This document shows, one piece after another, positions 59,301 through 64,000 of a stretch of DNA of 64,000 nt (positions within the stretch are counted from its first letter, which is position 1; each line of letters begins with the position of its first letter). The position numbers were made by a program, and so were the translations under genes. The stretch covers positions 1,736,001 to 1,800,000 of the forward strand of contig NC_052113.1 of the NCBI RefSeq assembly GCF_012273895.1, in the 5' to 3' direction. This DNA is from Zerene cesonia. Its lineage: Eukaryota; Arthropoda; Insecta; Lepidoptera; Pieridae. Below the pieces are notes generated by a model. The model saw only the letters and a list, made by a program, of their open reading frames with translations. It had not been told where the DNA came from and did not search any database.

Positions 59301-59440
59301 TAGAGGACAGTTCCTTTCTTTCTTTTTCCTTATCCTGTCCTGTCCAGTTCTCTAAGAGCGGGCTATGCGTATGCAGAGGTCCTGCTTTTGGAATTATTCA
59401 TAGTGATAACTTACCAAGAGCCGAACCACCAGCTCGCTCG
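59301..59440 (-). repeat. SINE-like dispersed repeat, family B, copy 7
   Basis: Reverse orientation: TTCCTTTCTTTCTTTTTCCT, GTCCTGTCCAGTTCTCTAAG, ATGCGTATGCAGAGGTCCTG and CCGAACCACCAGCTCGCTCG match the complement of the family blocks. Confidence 0.6.
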
Positions 59441-62400
59441 GTCTAACTATCAGTCTCTCATAATATAACTCATGATCCTAGCTCGAGAGCTATGATCAGC
59501 TCTTAGTCTTTTATACAACTTTCTCGTTTATCTTTAGTAACCCTAAAATCGTGCACAATACAGCCTTATTGCCTATATATCCTAACCTCCTCAATAAAAT
59601 ATATTCATTAATTCATTCAACGTGTATGTTTACTTAACACGATCACCAGTTGGTTTGACAGGGCACCAGCGTCCCGCCCAAATGGAGGCACTCCTGATTC
59701 ACGTGAAAGTTTTATTTGAACGCCACCACTCTGATTTTTGTATTCCAATTCTATCCAATTTGTTTTCACTCCGAAGTTAGATTCCGTTTTCCGGTTATAT
59801 TGTTTTGTTTGATTTACAGCGTGGAATTGTAACATTCTTAGATAAATTCACAGTAAAATACAAATAAATACATGAAACATTTTATTTGCGAGTGTGTATT
59901 TTTAATATATGGTAGATCTTAAGATATCTAGTTAATATGGTAAATAAATTCTGCATGTTGTCAATAACGAAGTCTCAATATTATATTTGCTCTCATGGAC
60001 TGGTGCTGAAGTCGTTTAAAATTGTAAAAAAATATAGAAGAAACAAGAATGAATCCAATTTGAAAAGAATATAACACAAATAAAAGTGAAAATAATTTAT
60101 GGACGTTGCGAGATCGGGATGTGGAAGTGAGCTTTTAAGGGAAAAAAACGGTTTTTCTCGATTTCCGGAAAAACTACAAACCTTACGGAAATTTTGGAAT
60201 GATAAAGCTGTGTGTAATTAATAGATCAACAATTATTCAATATGTATTTGACCGTTTTTCACATAACCTCAAAGTTTGTGTGATATCCTGTAAACTCTTT
60301 CTATTAAATCCTAAACATACTGTATTTTGGTACTATTCTCTTCCTTTGGTTAGTTTGGTTTCGATACAATATATATTTTTGTCTTCAAAAATTACCGACT
60401 GTGGTCTATTGATTATTTATTGATTGCCATGAATTTTGTGCATAACTTGGTGTGATTATTTTTATTGTAATATAATTCAATATTTTATTCATATATGCAA
60501 ACTAGGAATAGGCAGTTATTTTAAACAATATATTCTCTCACTCGACTGGAAGGGAAAATATCATATACCTTTTTTTTCTTTTTAACAAATCACTAGTCTT
60601 ATAGATATTATATAAAGTTAAAAGTATTATATAAATGGAAAAAAACCTATCTATCCAACACGACCAAATCAAAATATCTTACGCACTTGCAGATCTACAA
60701 TTTAGCATTCGTTTATAATAGCTCCTTTCTGAATTCGCACAAGAATATGAAAAAAGCTTTCATTAAATCGTCATACTCGTTTATGCCGTATAAGCAATTT
60801 ACCTATCGATTTTCGATGCACGCTTTCATTTCTGAAAAACTTCAATCGTCCATTTATAAGGGAAAATGGGTTGAAATCTGCCGACGACACGCGGAGTAAG
60901 GAGTGCAAATAACAGGATAGGAAATCGGGAAATTTCTTAACAGGTGTTCCATCATCGATGCCGATTAAGGGACAGTGTTGGAACCGCATGTAATATAGTA
61001 TCGATATTATAGTATTAGGGTAAGTCTATAGATATCATTTGTGCTGTACACAAGATCAATATATAAAAAAGATAAGGATAATAAATAAAAAAGTACGTTT
61101 TTTGTAACAGTGTAATTATTTGTATATTTTTTCTCCTCATATATATTAATGTTAATACCAAAAAAACGGAAAGGAAAGTAACATGGGTAGGGCGTCTCTC
61201 CCTTAAAAATACGAGACAAATATAATAAGTAATTTATATTAAAGGAAAAACCCTTTGCGGCAAAAATATATTTAAAGAGAAAATATGTTTTAATTATATC
61301 ATATTTATGTTCTTTCATAAGTAGTTACATATAAAACTAAAAAAATTACTTTGCAAATGAATCATCAAAACCTCTTACAAATGAAATATTGATGTTAATA
61401 TTTCCTCTGTCTTTTATCACAAATAAAAGCGAAATAATAACAATATTTAACCAGTTTATTTTCAACGAAGAATATTAATTATCATACAACAAAACACGGC
61501 CAAATAGAGCAAGGACTGAATGTGAGAAGTGAACCATTATACGGAGTCAAATCGCCTGTTAATTGATTTCTCCTTATATAATGGTATCTATCGATAAATT
61601 GTTGGCACCGGCCCAACACTAGCGGAAACTCTCCGCGATGCATTGGGACCACAAGATTAAAACAGATCCTATTATTTTTGAGATTGCAACATTATGAAAT
61701 GTTGGATTGCATTTTTTTAGGGTTCCACGTTTCTTTGATTTGTACGTGTTACTTTTATTGTTATTTATTATAATGTATTCTATTAAACTTTACTTCTGGC
61801 GTTAATAATTGATATTTAATTGTAGGATAGGACATAAGAAATGTTGTAGCTTTACCTTATTTAAAACAATTTTATTGAAAACATGTTCCTCATGATCTCG
61901 CAAGGATTTCAATAACCATGCATCCATGTTATAGAAAAATGTTGTTCAATAAATCCGGTAGGAAAAAAAACTTTAGATAAAAAATGTATTATCTAGTTTT
62001 TTACTCCGAGCGCACCGAGTATTTTAATAAAACGAATATGCTTCTAAGTTCCATCAAAGCTCACAATCAAGTCCCGAACTTAGCACGGCACGTGTGAAAC
62101 ACTGTATACCACCTACAAAGTATAGAAAAACGTACAAACCGAATTAATCCGTATTCGTATAGTATAAAGCGCAAATTCATACGCTCCACACGTTTCATTT
62201 GGGCTTTGCGAAAAGTTTGTTGTACCAATTTGAGTGCCGTGTTAGACGTTCAATTTTTTCATGTTGACCTTAACGTAGCGGTTGACCCAATTATGTGTAC
62301 TGTTTTGTAGTTTTCACGAATTTCTATAAACCTTTTGCGTATACGTATTGCATTTTAGTTAACTTGTGCGCGTATAATTCGTTATATTTAAATTTTCGCC

Positions 62401-62492
62401 AACGTTCCTTCGTAGAAAAGCATTGGTGCTTAAATTTAATTGATTTAAACAAATTAAATTATGTCAAATTTACTCCTCAACATATTTAACAC
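59441..62492. other. No gene recognised
   Basis: AT-rich. 59640-59830 and 61540-61660 are more balanced; the latter includes GGCACCGGCCCAACACTAGC and CTCTCCGCGATGCATTGGGA and lacks a coding frame. Possible conserved non-coding DNA. Confidence 0.4.
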
Positions 62493-62515
62493 ATATATAT
62501 ATATATATATATATA
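62493..62515 (+). repeat. (AT)n microsatellite
   Basis: Uninterrupted AT over 23 bases, abutting the following Helitron-like element. Confidence 0.95.
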
Positions 62516-62517
62516 CA

Positions 62518-62701
62518 CTCTAACTGACTGACAGTGGTCCATCAACGCGCAGCCCAAACCACTGGACGGATCGGGCTGAAATTTGGCATGCAGATAGATG
62601 TTATGACGTAAACATTTGCTAAGAATGGATTTTGAAAATGGGGATGAAAATATTCAACGAAAATTCATTTTGACCACGCGGACGAAGCTGCGGGCAACAG
62701 C
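62518..62701 (+). mobile_element. Helitron-like element, 'CTGACTGACAGTGG' variant
   Basis: CTCTAACTGACTGACAGTGG then CCATCAACGCGCAGCCCAAA, CACTGGACGGATCGGGCTGA, AATTTGGCATGCAGATAGAT and the end CCACGCGGACGAAGCTGCGG followed by GCAACAGCC. I recall this wording as a common lepidopteran repeat. The terminal CTAG is replaced by CCAA. Confidence 0.65.
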
Positions 62702-64000
62702 CAATATATACTAAATTGTTGTGTTTAATTAAGAAAAGAACAACGCGATAGTGCTTTTAATAAATAAATAGACCACACAGGTATCTTGAAATGAGCAGCC
62801 ATTATATATTCTATGAAAGTATTCAGCAGGCAAACGACGCTTTATAAATATGTATACGAATTTTAACAAAACGTAACATTCGCGAAGTTATTAAAACCGA
62901 CGCAATTTCACCGATAAATTAGAGCGAGCGCGACAAGTTGAGAAATTAGCAACATTTCTATTCCTAAGTTGGAAGGTTCTAGACACTAAGTGGCGTCTTC
63001 TAAACAAACTTCGATAACTATCGTCACGATATCTTGTACGATTAGTTTTATTACATTTTGTAAATATCACTTGAAATTGTTGTCACTTTTCGTACCTACT
63101 TTATTAATTGGGAGACTATTTATAAAGGTTATTTTTATATAAAGCATATGTTACTGAATAAATGATTTTGAAATTACTGATGAAATTATATTAGTCACGC
63201 TTTCAAGCAACTCTACTGATCGAATATCGATGACATTTAGCAGATAGATAGATTAGTATAGATTCTAAAAGTTAGCTAGCACATATGCTACTCTTTATAT
63301 AACCATAATATTAAATCCATTAATTTATTCCTGTCGTCAATCTGTGCCCTATGCCTTATTTAATAACCTGTCTCTGAATTGCAAAGAATTTTACCAACTA
63401 ATAAATACTTGTATAGATTTTACATCATCGTCTCTATCATGAAATCTATTTAATGGTCATTTACTATGTGTGCTATGTAAAGGCACAGAATTAAAATGGT
63501 AAATATACTGAGTTAATCAAGTCCATCTATTTTTTCCGTAGATTTGACCATTACCTTAAATTAATAAGGCAGATGTAAAAAAGCAAATAACATTGTGCCA
63601 TATTTCGAGTTAGTTATTTCTTACTTTCGGTACCTAACAATGAAGTTTCTCAAATCTAATTTAGGGTTCTTTGACTTTTCAGCTTTTGCCGCCTCGTGGG
63701 GGAAACTAGTAAGAGGCCTGAAAACGCGCAACTGCTGGATGGGACACGAGGTAAATTAGGACAATGTTCCTGCAGTCCCAATCTATACACGGTAGGATTT
63801 TAGTCGGTAGGATTCCGATTGACCCACAGCTGTGGTGAGCATCTCATGTAAGATTTCCTTTTACTAAAGGGATTCTTTCACTTCAACAAATTGTTATTGA
63901 GAAATGAAATTACATACAAAAATATATATTGCAACATACAAAGCGTTTACGACGTAGATACCTACCCAGTCACTAGTCCGTTTTTAACTTTAAATGTATT
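62702..64000. other. No gene recognised
   Basis: AT-rich to the right edge. 63680-63850 is more balanced (TGCCGCCTCGTGGGGGAAAC) with GGTAGGATT repeated at 63791 and 63806. No coding frame or nameable repeat. Confidence 0.4.

Overview
The window looks like a piece of a lepidopteran (moth or butterfly) nuclear genome. It is strongly AT-rich, genes are sparse and intron-bearing, and it is littered with short repeats typical of Lepidoptera. The main ones are about 200-bp Helitron-like elements that begin TCCTACTAATATTATAAATG and end in a hairpin plus CTAG, a SINE-like family ('GCTGGTGGGTCGCCTGATGG'), a tRNA-derived SINE and 3' ends of non-LTR retrotransposons. Family names are from memory, since no search could be run. 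There is no bacterial, viral or CRISPR content.

Only two protein-coding genes are well supported, both on the minus strand. At 2449-3459 a complete 336-residue nucleotide-sugar transporter of the SLC35B4 type is read from one coding exon. It has a 5'-UTR intron, and a tRNA-Glu(CTC) gene lies inside that intron in the same orientation. At 35159-36439 there is a 426-residue protein I do not recognise: a charged N-terminal part, twelve tandem pentapeptides of the A-S-T-S-K type, and a cysteine-rich C-terminal half. Its stop codon overlaps an AATAAA signal. Two weak gene-edge candidates are a possible terminal exon entering from the left edge (294-442) and a possible first coding exon at 17167-17185 behind a CRE site.

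The rest is intergenic or long-intronic DNA. It holds about 18 Helitron-like copies or fragments, seven copies of a SINE-like repeat, a tRNA-derived SINE (42080-42322), a 5'-truncated LINE with recognisable reverse-transcriptase C-terminus (32836-33367), two LINE 3'-UTR fragments (24405, 38816), two fragments of a Penelope-like or similar repeat (12338, 37857), several fold-back structures and microsatellites. A run of exactly 1000 N (19499-20498) is an assembly gap.

I see no gene cluster or system in which genes work together. The observations most worth checking are the unrecognised cysteine-rich gene, a perfect 25-bp hairpin at 11832-11885, a 49-bp inverted repeat around a 113-bp loop at 39883-40092, a 160-bp insert between 24-bp near-perfect direct repeats at 14243-14450, and the nested tRNA gene.
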